DNA of 64,000 nt from Colwellia psychrerythraea (GTDB taxonomy: Bacteria; Pseudomonadota; Gammaproteobacteria; Enterobacterales; Alteromonadaceae), in the NCBI RefSeq assembly GCF_000764185.1, contig NZ_JQEC01000071.1:1-64000 (forward strand). The letters run 5' to 3'. A program made the position numbers and the translations under genes. Below, piece by piece: positions 35,914 through 45,132 of the stretch (position 1 is the stretch's first letter; the number at the start of each line of letters is the position of its first letter). Below the pieces are notes generated by a model. That model searched no databases and was not told where the DNA came from. It was given only the letters and a program-made list of their open reading frames with translations.

Positions 35914-36816
35914 TTAAGGCTTTCTAAAAATGGTTCGACCAACATTACTAAAATACTGTTGATAGTTACCTAAATTCTCACTGTGACCTAGAAAAAGTAA
36001 ACCACCCGGTGCAAGCATTTCATAATAACGAGAAAATAATTCTTGCTGGGTTTTTTTATCAAAATAGATGATGACATTTCGACAGAAAATGACATCAAAA
36101 GGGCCTTTCATTGGCCAGTCATGTAATAAATTAAGGTGCTTAAAGGTAATTGTACTTTTTAACTTGTCATGCACTTTGACACTTTGGCTACTTTTTCCAC
36201 TGCCCTGAAAAAAATAGCTTTTTTTAAGTTTTTTAGGAATTTCCTCGATACGATTCATATCATATATACCGGTTTTTCCTTTCGCTAAAACATTACTATC
36301 AATGTCAGTAGCAAGAATTTTTATGTCCCACTGTGCCAGCTCATTTTTCAACGCTTCAAGGATAGTAATAGCAATACTGTAAGGCTCTTCTCCGGTAGAG
36401 CTTGCTGAAGACCACACTCGAAGTCGTTTTTTTCCGTTAGCACTCACTGTTTTATTTTTTATTAAAGCCGGCAGCTCTTCACTCGTTAGATATTCAAAGT
36501 GATGATTTTCGCGAAAGAAGCTGGTTAAATTAGTGGTTATGGCATTAATAAAATAATCCTCCTCTTGCTCACCATGCTCTCTCAATAACTGGCAATACTC
36601 TGCGAATGAATTTAGTTTACGCTCCCGGATAATGCGGGTTAACCGTCGGTATAACATCTCCCTTTTGCTATCGTTAAGTACAATACCTGTGGTCCGATAA
36701 ACAAACTGACAGATAAACTTAAAATCTTCTGTGGTCAGTTGCATTGACTGGTCCCGATTAACCCTTCGATCTTGAGGATGACCTTGCAAATTATTACTCC
36801 TTCTAAGCTCAGTCAT
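35914..36816 (-). CDS. cheR: Chemotaxis protein methyltransferase CheR
   Basis: SAM-dependent enzyme that methylates receptor glutamates. The protein has the N-terminal helical region (FICQFVYRTTGIVLNDSKREMLYRRLTRI), the SAM motif RVWSSASSTGEEPYSIAI and FDVIFCRNVIIYFD. Several ATG codons lie within 18 bases (36834, 36825, 36822, 36816). The one at 36816 has GAGGAG 10 bases upstream and is chosen. Its likely anchor is the EWEEF tail of the receptor encoded just upstream. Confidence 0.95.
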   Translation of the reverse strand: MTELRRSNNLQGHPQDRRVNRDQSMQLTTEDFKFICQFVYRTTGIVLNDSKREMLYRRLTRIIRERKLNSFAEYCQLLREHGEQEEDYFINAITTNLTSFFRENHHFEYLTSEELPALIKNKTVSANGKKRLRVWSSASSTGEEPYSIAITILEALKNELAQWDIKILATDIDSNVLAKGKTGIYDMNRIEEIPKKLKKSYFFQGSGKSSQSVKVHDKLKSTITFKHLNLLHDWPMKGPFDVIFCRNVIIYFDKKTQQELFSRYYEMLAPGGLLFLGHSENLGNYQQYFSNVGRTIFRKP

Positions 36817-36883
36817 TCTCATCATTCTCCTCATTCTCCATTAAATAATTATCGTCCTGTTTATTATGATCTAGCTTTACTGT

Positions 36884-39800
36884 TTAGAACTCCTCCCATT
36901 CTTTATCAATCGCTGTACTTGGACGTCTGGCACTGCGAGTTGGCGCAGGTGCTTTTGCCGGTCTAAAGTTTGACTGTCTTGCTGCTGGTGCCGCTTGTCT
37001 TTGAGCAGGTCTTCTTTGGCGTTGCTCTTCTACCGGTTGTTGGCCGTCATCGCCATTATTGAAAAAGGCTACTTGATCTAATAATGATTGCGACTGCTCT
37101 TCCATCGATTTACTTGAGGCAGATGCTTCTTCCACCAATGCCGCATTTTGTTGCGTCATTTCATCCATTTGACTCACCGCCGCACTCACTTCACCAATGC
37201 CTGCAGATTGCTCTTTACCGGCACTATCAATATCAGCAATCATTTTACTAACATCTTCAATAGCGGTTACTAATTCGGTAAAGGTTTGTCCTGTTTCATC
37301 AACTAACTTAGTCCCTTGACCAACTGCCTCGACACTATCGTTAATCAGGCCTTTAATTTCTTTCGCTGCACCTGCTGAGCGTTGTGCTAGATTCCTTACC
37401 TCGGCAGCAACTACCGCAAAGCCCCGTCCTTGTTCACCAGCTCTAGCAGCTTCCACCGCAGCATTTAATGCCAGTAGATTGGTTTGGAAGGCGATTTCAT
37501 CAATAACACTAATAATGTCAGCGATTTTTTTACTGGATTTATTAATATCACTCATCGCAGTAATGGCATTACGTACCACGCCACCGCCACTGCTGGCTTT
37601 TTCCATAACAGACATTGATAACTTACTTGCCTCCGTTGAGTTCTCAGCATTTTGTTGCACCGTACTGGTTAATTCCTCCATCGCTGAAGCCGTTTCTTCT
37701 AAGCTAGAAGCTTGTGATTCGGTGCGATGACTTAACTCATTATTACCTGCGGCAATTTCGCGGGCTGAATCAAACACATTGGTGGAAGCATCACGTATTT
37801 CATCAACCATTTTACTTAGGTTTTCAATGGAGCCGTTCATCGCATTTGACAGGGCCAGGAATTCGCCACCATAATCACTACGCATATTTTGAGTTAAATC
37901 ACCATCAGCAAGGGCTTGTGCAACTTGAATAGCATCATTAATGGGTTCAACAATAGAGTCCATCAAATTATTGATATTATTACCTAACTCCTTCATGAAA
38001 CCTTGATATTCATCGGTAGTAATACGGCTATCTAACTTACCGGCGATAGCATCGGTAATTAAGCTATCTATTTGACCTTGTGCATCTTTTTCTTCGGTTA
38101 AATCTACCCATTGCACCCCGGTGCCAACATGATTTCCTTCTACATCCCGCAAGGCAATGGCAATAAGTTGAAAGGTTAAACCCGCAACCGCTATTTCAGT
38201 GGTATAGGGTAAATTATCAGGATTGCCTAATAGGTTTTGTTGATGTGCTGGATTTTTATGGAAAGTATCAAAGTTAGTACCCACCATAGTATCAACATTA
38301 AAAGAAGGTAAGACAGAACGTAGTACCGTTTCTCGACGACGTAACATCGTGGTAACAGCTGGGTTGGCATAAACAATATTACCGTGAGTATCTGCCATCA
38401 TAACATTGGTGGTCATGCCTTCCATTGCCGAGGTTAAGCGCCCTACTTCTACAGAATTAGCACGGGCAGCAGTAACATCTTGCCATTCTAGGGCATTGCC
38501 TATGTACTCGCCGCTAGCATCCAAAATGGCGGTAACATTAAGCTCAAACGATAAATGTTTGATTTGTATATCGGTTTTATATGGCAGATTATTTGGATCA
38601 GCCAGCAACTTACGTTGATGACTTGGGTTCTTATGGAAACTATCAATATTGGTACCAATAATTACTTCCGGATCTGCTTTAAAACCAGGCCAATTCTCGG
38701 CAAAGGTTGCTTCATGTTCTTTCAGTAATGCTAAGGTCGCCGCATTAGCGTAGGTAATATTAAATTCTCTATCGATCATAATATTAGCGGTACCCGATTG
38801 GTCAATAGCGCCTTGTAACTGGGCGGTTTTGTTTTCTTGGGCACGCGCCGCTGTTACATCTTGCCATTCCAAGGCATTACCTATGTACTCACCACTGGTA
38901 TCCAAAATGGCGGTAACATTAAGCTCAAACGATAAATGTTTAATTTGAATATCAGTTTTGTAGGGCAGATTATCTGGATCAGCCAGTAACTTACGTTGAT
39001 GGGTCGGATTCTTATGGAAAGTATCAATATTGGTGCCAATAATGACTTCAGGATCGGCTTTAAAACCGGGCCAATTCTCAGCAAAAGTAGCTTCATGTTC
39101 TTTCAATATATCTAAAGTGGCTTTATTGGCATAGGTAATAACAAAGTCCCTATCGATCATAATATTGGCGGTACCGGATTGGTCAAGAGCGCCCTGTAAT
39201 CGCAGGGAATTATTTTCTTGCGCGCGCGCCTCGGTTACATCTTGCCATTCCAGCGCATTACCTATGTACTCACCACTGGTATCCAAAATGGCGGTAACAT
39301 TAAGCTCAAAGGATAAATGTTTGATTTGAATATCGGTTTTATAGGGCAGATTATTTGGATCGCTAAGTAACTTACGTTGATGTTCTGGGGCTTTATGAAA
39401 GCTATCAATGTTGGTGCCAATAATCACTTCAGGGTCGGCTTTAAAACCAGGCCAATTCTCGGCAAAGGTCACTTCATGTTCTTTCAATAACGCTAAAGTC
39501 GCCGCATTAGCGTAGGTAATATTAAAATCTCTGTCGATCATAATATTTGCAGTACCCGATTGATCTATAGCACCTTGTAACTGCGTAGTTTTGTTTTCTT
39601 GTGCTCGCGCTGCGGTGACATCTTGCCATTCTAATGAATTACCCATGTACTCGCCGCTCGAGTCCAAAATCGCGGTAACATTAAGCTCAAACGATAAATG
39701 TTTAATTTTAATATCGGTTTTATACGGTAAGTTACTTGGGTCACTCAGCAATTTACGTTGGTGCTCTGGCGTCTTATGGAAACTATCAATATTGGTGCCA

Positions 39801-40831
39801 ATAATCACCTCAGGATCGGCTTTAAAACCAGGCCAGTTTTCAGCAAACGTTGCTTCATGTTCTTTCAGTAAAGCTAGGGTGGCAGGATTGGCATAGGTAA
39901 TATTAAAATCTCGATCGATCATGATATTAGCAGTACCTGATTGATCAAGAGCACCTTGTAAGCGAACGCTTTGGTTTTCTTGTGCTCGCGCTGCCGTTAC
40001 CTCTTGCCATTCAAGCGCATTACCTATGTAATCACCCTTAGCATCTAAAATAGCGCTAACATTGAGTTCAAAGGATAAATGTTTAACTTGAATATCGGTT
40101 TTATAAGGTAAGTTACTTGGGTCATCGAGTAATTTACGTTGATGTGACGGCACTTTATGAAAACCATCAATATTGGCCCCGATAAGCGCCTCTTTATTCG
40201 CTTCAAAACCAGGCCAGTTTTCGGCAAAGGTCTGTTCATGCTTTTTCAGTAAAGCGAGGGTGGCTTCATTGGCGTAAGTGACTTCGAAGTCTCGATTAAT
40301 CATCATAAACGCAGTCGCTGATTGATCGAGTGCTCCTTGCAGTTGCACGGATAAATCGTTGCTTTGCTCATTTTTGACAGTTTTCGTTTCCATGGTAGAT
40401 CCTTTTGCTGACTGAGTTGTTGCGGCGGCATCAGCTGCGGCAATCATAGTAGTTGCTAAGGTTTGGTATACCACTGTCCAAGCCTTTTTAACGGGGGTGG
40501 TAAAGTCATCACCTAAACCTAGTGCTAAGGTTTTTAGTAATGCGGCACCAACCGTATCGTAATGTTCAGGCTCAGCACCGTATTGTCTATGCTTAGCACC
40601 TAATTTTTGCACTGCAGGAATTAATTTATCCGGGTTATCAAGTAACTTAACGGCGGTATCAAGCATTGCCATTAATTTTTTGCCTTGCTCTGCCATTTCA
40701 TTGGGAAATAATGCTTTTAATGAAGGGTCCATTTCAAACAAAGTGGTATAAAATATATCTGCGGCTTGTGGCGCGATAGGTAATACTTTTTGCCAACTTT
40801 TTTGCACTAAACTTATTTGCTTCGGGTTCAT
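36884..40831 (-). CDS. Globin / six-PAS soluble chemoreceptor
   Basis: 1315 aa, no membrane segment. Residues 1-135 are a single-domain globin (proximal His81 in GAKHRQYGAEPEHY; CD1-type Phe42). From 161 six PAS domains follow, the first five on a 127-residue period and near-identical, the sixth (about 794-912) divergent. Each has FHKxPxHQ (His225, 352, 479, 606, 733, 858) and a Trp 50 residues later (275, 402, 529, 656, 783, 908). These positions match the haem-ligand His234 and O2-stabilising Trp283 of P. aeruginosa Aer2 as I remember it. HAMP-like helices (about 915-1000) lead to the MCP tip DEIAFQTNLLALNAAVEAARAG. A Q/P/A/R-rich linker ends in EWEEF, like the CheR2-binding GWEEF of Aer2. 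Predicted oxygen or redox receptor. Confidence 0.93.
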   Translation of the reverse strand: MNPKQISLVQKSWQKVLPIAPQAADIFYTTLFEMDPSLKALFPNEMAEQGKKLMAMLDTAVKLLDNPDKLIPAVQKLGAKHRQYGAEPEHYDTVGAALLKTLALGLGDDFTTPVKKAWTVVYQTLATTMIAAADAAATTQSAKGSTMETKTVKNEQSNDLSVQLQGALDQSATAFMMINRDFEVTYANEATLALLKKHEQTFAENWPGFEANKEALIGANIDGFHKVPSHQRKLLDDPSNLPYKTDIQVKHLSFELNVSAILDAKGDYIGNALEWQEVTAARAQENQSVRLQGALDQSGTANIMIDRDFNITYANPATLALLKEHEATFAENWPGFKADPEVIIGTNIDSFHKTPEHQRKLLSDPSNLPYKTDIKIKHLSFELNVTAILDSSGEYMGNSLEWQDVTAARAQENKTTQLQGAIDQSGTANIMIDRDFNITYANAATLALLKEHEVTFAENWPGFKADPEVIIGTNIDSFHKAPEHQRKLLSDPNNLPYKTDIQIKHLSFELNVTAILDTSGEYIGNALEWQDVTEARAQENNSLRLQGALDQSGTANIMIDRDFVITYANKATLDILKEHEATFAENWPGFKADPEVIIGTNIDTFHKNPTHQRKLLADPDNLPYKTDIQIKHLSFELNVTAILDTSGEYIGNALEWQDVTAARAQENKTAQLQGAIDQSGTANIMIDREFNITYANAATLALLKEHEATFAENWPGFKADPEVIIGTNIDSFHKNPSHQRKLLADPNNLPYKTDIQIKHLSFELNVTAILDASGEYIGNALEWQDVTAARANSVEVGRLTSAMEGMTTNVMMADTHGNIVYANPAVTTMLRRRETVLRSVLPSFNVDTMVGTNFDTFHKNPAHQQNLLGNPDNLPYTTEIAVAGLTFQLIAIALRDVEGNHVGTGVQWVDLTEEKDAQGQIDSLITDAIAGKLDSRITTDEYQGFMKELGNNINNLMDSIVEPINDAIQVAQALADGDLTQNMRSDYGGEFLALSNAMNGSIENLSKMVDEIRDASTNVFDSAREIAAGNNELSHRTESQASSLEETASAMEELTSTVQQNAENSTEASKLSMSVMEKASSGGGVVRNAITAMSDINKSSKKIADIISVIDEIAFQTNLLALNAAVEAARAGEQGRGFAVVAAEVRNLAQRSAGAAKEIKGLINDSVEAVGQGTKLVDETGQTFTELVTAIEDVSKMIADIDSAGKEQSAGIGEVSAAVSQMDEMTQQNAALVEEASASSKSMEEQSQSLLDQVAFFNNGDDGQQPVEEQRQRRPAQRQAAPAARQSNFRPAKAPAPTRSARRPSTAIDKEWEEF
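38456..40360. repeat. Five tandem 381-bp repeats inside the chemoreceptor gene
   Basis: The segment codes five consecutive PAS domains. The boundary sequence CATCTTGCC or CTCTTGCC recurs at 38476, 38857, 39238, 39619 and 40000, exactly 381 bp apart. Units differ by scattered, mostly synonymous changes. The repeat nearest the N-terminus (highest coordinates) is the most divergent of the five. Confidence 0.95.
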
Positions 40832-40964
40832 AAGTTATTTTCCTGTGTAGTTATTTTTAATTTATTTTTAATTAAATTTTAATTGAACTTTAATAATGGC
40901 TGATGGTGTAGTAGCTCTCTTTTACCTTTGATTTACCGGTTTACCTTAGCTAGAAATTTTCTAG

Positions 40965-41516
40965 TTAAGCACTTGATAAGGTGGGTGCAGAGGTTGTTGT
41001 CACTTGTCTAGCCTCTACGTTAGCTGTCTCGGGCTCAGTTCTTGCCTCACTTTGATGAACAGTGCGATATAAGTCGTCTTCATTTAATAGCGAGTCACTA
41101 TCTAGTAAAATAATTAATTTCTCATCGACTGACGCTAGCCCTTTTAAGAAGCAGCTATCTATATTACTGCCAAAAGCAGGTGCTTGGCTTATAGACTGAC
41201 TGGTAAACTTGTAAACCTCTGAAACTGCATCAACAACAATACCGACTACCATAGTGGTTGCCTTAGACTGTTGGCGTAAAATAATGGTGACTGTTTGCTC
41301 ATTGTATTCAAGGTTTGGCTGACCAAAGCGCAAACGTAAATCAATAATGGGAATGATTACCCCACGTAAATTAATTACCCCTTTGATATAACACGGTTTA
41401 TTAGGAAGTTCGGTAACAGAGCTCCAGACACGAATCTCTTGCACACATAGAATGTCAACGCCATACTCTTCACCTTGTAGTATGAAAGTAAGATATTCTT
41501 GCTCTATATCAGTCAT
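40965..41516 (-). CDS. cheW: CheW adaptor, longer C-terminal tail
   Basis: 183-aa CheW-domain protein (EYLTFILQGEEYGVDILCVQEIRVWSSVTELPNKPCYIKGVINLRG), linking receptors to CheA. It keeps the core fold through residue about 150 (FLKGLASVDEKLIILLDSDSLL) and adds a tail rich in E, T and A. It is the second of two cheW genes in the operon and lies next to the receptor gene. Confidence 0.95.
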   Translation of the reverse strand: MTDIEQEYLTFILQGEEYGVDILCVQEIRVWSSVTELPNKPCYIKGVINLRGVIIPIIDLRLRFGQPNLEYNEQTVTIILRQQSKATTMVVGIVVDAVSEVYKFTSQSISQAPAFGSNIDSCFLKGLASVDEKLIILLDSDSLLNEDDLYRTVHQSEARTEPETANVEARQVTTTSAPTLSSA

Positions 41517-41629
41517 GCTCTTTCCTTAAACAAAATAGTTACGGTATTACTCACTGTTATATAAATAACGGAGAAATTTGTACTGCTGTTTACAGCTGAT
41601 GCCTTGATAAAAACTAACTATGCAGAGAA

Positions 41630-42163
41630 CTAACTATGCAGTCTGTGCTTTTCTACTTTTTGCAAATGATTAACATTCAGTATGGTGACGACCTTTTGTT
41701 CACTATTTATTAAGCCATCGATATATTGTTGACCTACACAGCCGCCAAATGCTGGCGCTGCTTTAATATCACCATTTTCAACATTAAGCACATCAGACAC
41801 AGCATCAACCACAAAACCAATGGTACGTGTTGACTCTTCACTTTGATAAGTAAGGACAATAACCACCGTTGTTTCTAAGTAGGTCGCTTCACCAATACTA
41901 AATTTGAGGCGTAAGTCGACAATGGGTACGATAATTCCTCTCATATTAATGACACCTTTAATATAACTGGGTGCATTAGGAATTTTTGTCGGTTGCTCCC
42001 AACTTCTGATCTCTTCGACACACAAAATATCAACGGCATATTGCTCTTGAGCTAATAGAAAGGTTAGATACTGATCGCCGCTGGTGATAAAGTCGACGCC
42101 TTCAATAGCGTGTTCACCCTCAGCGGGAATATCTTGTGCCATCTCTTGAATATTCATAAACAA
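41630..42163 (-). CDS. cheW: CheW adaptor
   Basis: 177-aa CheW-domain protein (QYLTFLLAQEQYAVDILCVEEIRSWEQPTKIPNAPSYIKGVINMRG; QYIDGLINSEQKVVTILNVNHL). It has an acidic N-terminal extension of about 25 residues. Its start overlaps the cheA stop by 10 bases, so CheA and this CheW are probably made together. Confidence 0.95.
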   Translation of the reverse strand: MFMNIQEMAQDIPAEGEHAIEGVDFITSGDQYLTFLLAQEQYAVDILCVEEIRSWEQPTKIPNAPSYIKGVINMRGIIVPIVDLRLKFSIGEATYLETTVVIVLTYQSEESTRTIGFVVDAVSDVLNVENGDIKAAPAFGGCVGQQYIDGLINSEQKVVTILNVNHLQKVEKHRLHS

Positions 42164-44298
42164 ACCTCCGCTGTTACACTGCTATTGCCATCAGTTTTTA
42201 CTCGTTGGGCTTGTTGAGCTTGTTCTAACGCCATGTGAATAATACCCGGTATATCTAGAATCATAGCGACGGAGCCATCGCCCAGAATTGTTGCCCCCGA
42301 AATACCTGCAACCTGCTGATAATTATCTTTTAAACTTTTAATCACTACCTGCTGCTGAGCCAGTAAATCATCAACCATCAAACCAATTTTTTGACCATCT
42401 GCTTCAACCACAACAAGTAGCGCGTTGTCTATCTCAGTGCATTCGGTGGCTAAATTAAACAGTTGATAAATAGGCAGAATGGGCACATTGTCATCACGTA
42501 ATCGATAAAGCACCATATCGCCAGAAACACGATTAATGAGCTTGTTATCGATTTGCAGTGATTCAACAATGGCAATAAGTGGAATGATGTAGGTTTCAGT
42601 GCCTACCTTAACCAGCTGACCGTCTAAAATGGCCAATGTGAGTGGTAAATGCACCTTAAACGAGCTGCCTTTACCTAAAGTAGATTGAACTTGAATGCGA
42701 CCGCCAAGTGCTTGAATATTACGCTTAACAACATCCATACCCACACCACGACCAGAGATATCGGTGACTTCTGCAGCGGTTGAGAAACCTGGTTCAAATA
42801 ATAAGTCATATACTTGGCTATCCGTTAAGACAGCATTAGCATCAACAAGGCCTTTTTCTACCGCTTTCGCTAACACAATTTCGCGGTTGATCCCGGCGCC
42901 ATCATCGTTAATTTCAATAACAATATTGCCACCTTGATGATAAGCATCTAAAGAAATGGTGCCCTTTCCTGGTTTGCCATTAGCCAATCTAACTGCACTT
43001 TGTTCGATACCATGGTCGGCAGCATTTCTCACTAAATGTACTAACGGATCGCCAATTTGTTCCATTACCGTTTTATCTAATTCGGTTTGTTCACCTTTGA
43101 TCACTAACTCCATTTCTTTACCCGTTTTTATTGCTAGATCATGAACAAGGCGGGGAAAACGATTAAAAGCAAAACTAATCGGCAGCATACGAATACGCAT
43201 GACACTTTCTTGTAACTCTTTGGTATTTTGTAATAACTGCTCAAGACCACTGGTGAGGCGTTCAACCTTTTCCATTTCAAAATCGTTGCCCAATTCTGAT
43301 AACATAGACTGGGTGATAACTAATTCGCCTACGAGGTTAATTAAGCTATCGACTTTATCTACGCCAACCCTAATGGAACCAACCTCGGCTTTACCTTTAG
43401 TTTTAGTTTTAGTTTTAGAGATTATATTTTCATCTTCAATAGTAGGCTCAATAACCAATTCTGTTTCAGGAGGCTGCACTTCAATATCTTGAATAGACTT
43501 TTGACTGGTCTCTGGCTCTGTTTGCTGTTCATCATTTTTGATAGTGCTTGATGACGTGGTTGATGAAAGACTCGCTGAGGTATTTGATGGTGCTTTGATT
43601 GGCACCAACTCTAATAAACATTCATCTTCAACCCATTCAAAAATTTCTATAATCTCAGCTTTACTCGCTTCAGTGTGCAGTGTTAATTGCCAGCTTAAAT
43701 AGAGCTCTTGGGCATCAATATCTGTTAGTGCCGGTAAATCTTGGGTGTCGGCACAAAGTGTTAATTGACCTAGCTCTGCTAAAGCACTGAAGAGAAAAAT
43801 GGGATCATTGCCCGTTTTTGCTAAACTATGCTCTGGAATGAAATTAATGGTATAGCCACAGATGTTTGTTGCTTCGACATCAACTTTAATCAGACTTTCA
43901 TCTACCGAGGTCGGCTCATTACCAAGGGTTTCAGATAAGCGCTTAGATGTTTGCGCAACCTTAACCTGATCATACTCTTCATCATCCCGAGCGGCCTCAA
44001 TCAACAATCGCATACAATCGACAGATTCGAGCAATATCTCGGTATCTTTACTAGAGACTTCTCGTCGGCCATCACGCATTTCATCAAGTAAGGTTTCTAC
44101 TAGATGAGTAAACTCGGTGACGTTATCAAAACCAAAAGTTCCTGCCCCGCCTTTAATCGAGTGCGCGGCTCTAAAAATTGAGTGAATTGTTTCATTATCA
44201 CCCCGCTGTAAATCTAATAATCCAGACTCCATTAATTCGAGTCCTTCAAAGCTCTCTTCTAAGAAACTTGGAATAAATTGCGATAAATCAACACTCAT
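42154..44298 (-). CDS. cheA: Chemotaxis histidine kinase CheA
   Basis: 714 aa. HPt domain with His46 in FRAAHSIKGGAGTFGF, a degenerate middle region with CheY-binding-like segment (about 165-245), a low-complexity acidic linker, dimerisation domain (VDSLINLVGELVITQSML), ATPase with HLVRNAADHGIE, NDDGAGINRE and SGRGVGMDVVKRN, and a C-terminal CheW-like regulatory domain. All catalytic boxes are present. It phosphorylates CheY and CheB. Confidence 0.97.
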   Translation of the reverse strand: MSVDLSQFIPSFLEESFEGLELMESGLLDLQRGDNETIHSIFRAAHSIKGGAGTFGFDNVTEFTHLVETLLDEMRDGRREVSSKDTEILLESVDCMRLLIEAARDDEEYDQVKVAQTSKRLSETLGNEPTSVDESLIKVDVEATNICGYTINFIPEHSLAKTGNDPIFLFSALAELGQLTLCADTQDLPALTDIDAQELYLSWQLTLHTEASKAEIIEIFEWVEDECLLELVPIKAPSNTSASLSSTTSSSTIKNDEQQTEPETSQKSIQDIEVQPPETELVIEPTIEDENIISKTKTKTKGKAEVGSIRVGVDKVDSLINLVGELVITQSMLSELGNDFEMEKVERLTSGLEQLLQNTKELQESVMRIRMLPISFAFNRFPRLVHDLAIKTGKEMELVIKGEQTELDKTVMEQIGDPLVHLVRNAADHGIEQSAVRLANGKPGKGTISLDAYHQGGNIVIEINDDGAGINREIVLAKAVEKGLVDANAVLTDSQVYDLLFEPGFSTAAEVTDISGRGVGMDVVKRNIQALGGRIQVQSTLGKGSSFKVHLPLTLAILDGQLVKVGTETYIIPLIAIVESLQIDNKLINRVSGDMVLYRLRDDNVPILPIYQLFNLATECTEIDNALLVVVEADGQKIGLMVDDLLAQQQVVIKSLKDNYQQVAGISGATILGDGSVAMILDIPGIIHMALEQAQQAQRVKTDGNSSVTAEVCL

Positions 44299-44420
44299 AA
44301 CTGATTACCTACTCTTCCTTGTCAAAATTCAGGACATTATCACGACAGGCTACTTACATAATAAGTACCTAAGATAAATATGATACTTAACCAATAAACA
44401 GAATTTTTATACTAACAAAG

Positions 44421-44783
44421 TCACTTAACCACTCGTTTAATGGTGGCTAACAACTTTTCGGGGTTAAAGGGTTTAACCAACCAACCAGTGGCCCCTGCCG
44501 ATTTGCCGCGCATTTTCATGTCTGTGGAGCTTTCGGTCGTTAACATCAAAATAGGGGTAAACTTGAATTCAACTAGCTTACGCAGCTCAGTGCATAAGCT
44601 GATACCATCCATATTTGGCATATTTACATCTGAAATAACTAAGTCGAAGCCACCACTTTGCGCTTTAGTTAAACCATCTTGGCCATCTTTCGCTTCAACA
44701 GTCTGATAACCTGCACTTTTTAGGGTAAAACTGACCATGTCTCTTATTGAGTTTGAGTCATCAACAACTAACACTTTAGTCAT
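44421..44783 (-). CDS. cheY: Chemotaxis response regulator CheY
   Basis: 120-aa single receiver. Acidic pair and phospho-acceptor Asp52 (VISDVNMPNMDG), Thr82 (LMLTTESS) and Lys104 (LVKPF) are present. An open frame extends to 44900, but its first 39 codons overlap the STAS gene. The ATG at 44783 follows GAGGAAACTAGT and gives a standard CheY. It lies between the STAS gene and cheA. Confidence 0.95.
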   Translation of the reverse strand: MTKVLVVDDSNSIRDMVSFTLKSAGYQTVEAKDGQDGLTKAQSGGFDLVISDVNMPNMDGISLCTELRKLVEFKFTPILMLTTESSTDMKMRGKSAGATGWLVKPFNPEKLLATIKRVVK

Positions 44784-44856
44784 ACTAGTTTCCTCATCGT
44801 TTAATGCATCGTAGTTCGGTATTTGTAGGTAGTTTTTTCTTATAAAAACAAAGTTC

Positions 44857-45132
44857 TCAATCCATGATGTATTGCAATAAAATGGCATCACTGATGCCAA
44901 GTTGCTGAATGCTTTCCTTTAAAACGCTAGATTTTGATTGCCACTTAATTTCTTTACCTTGGGCAATAATGTAGGTGATAACCGCGAGGATAAATTGCAC
45001 TCCAATAGTATCAATACGTGCTAACTCACTGTCATCAATGGTTATCACATCTAGATTATCGATTAATGGAATGATTTGAGTTTGATACTCGTTAACCTGA
45101 GCAATCGTTAAGTCACTGGGGAATTTGATCAT
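44857..45132 (-). CDS. STAS-domain protein at head of chemosensory operon
   Basis: 91-aa STAS protein. At the motif where SpoIIAA has DSS, it reads ARIDTIGVQF, with Thr in place of the phosphorylatable Ser. Similar STAS genes precede cheY in related chemosensory clusters of Vibrio. It may be a structural partner, or a Thr-phosphorylated antagonist. It appears to be the first gene of the 15-gene operon. Confidence 0.82.
   Translation of the reverse strand: MIKFPSDLTIAQVNEYQTQIIPLIDNLDVITIDDSELARIDTIGVQFILAVITYIIAQGKEIKWQSKSSVLKESIQQLGISDAILLQYIMD

Noticed and set aside
38456..40360. Regular DNA repeats considered as a CRISPR array or assembly duplication
   Set aside because: The 381-bp period is in frame, each unit encodes a full PAS domain with unit-specific changes, and there are no short repeats with unique spacers.
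36884..40831. Flavohaemoglobin for the N-terminal globin
   Set aside because: No FAD or NAD reductase domain follows; the globin runs into PAS and MCP domains.
44784..44900. Extended N-terminus for CheY
   Set aside because: The extra 39 residues overlap the STAS gene and have no CheY similarity; the internal ATG has a strong ribosome site.
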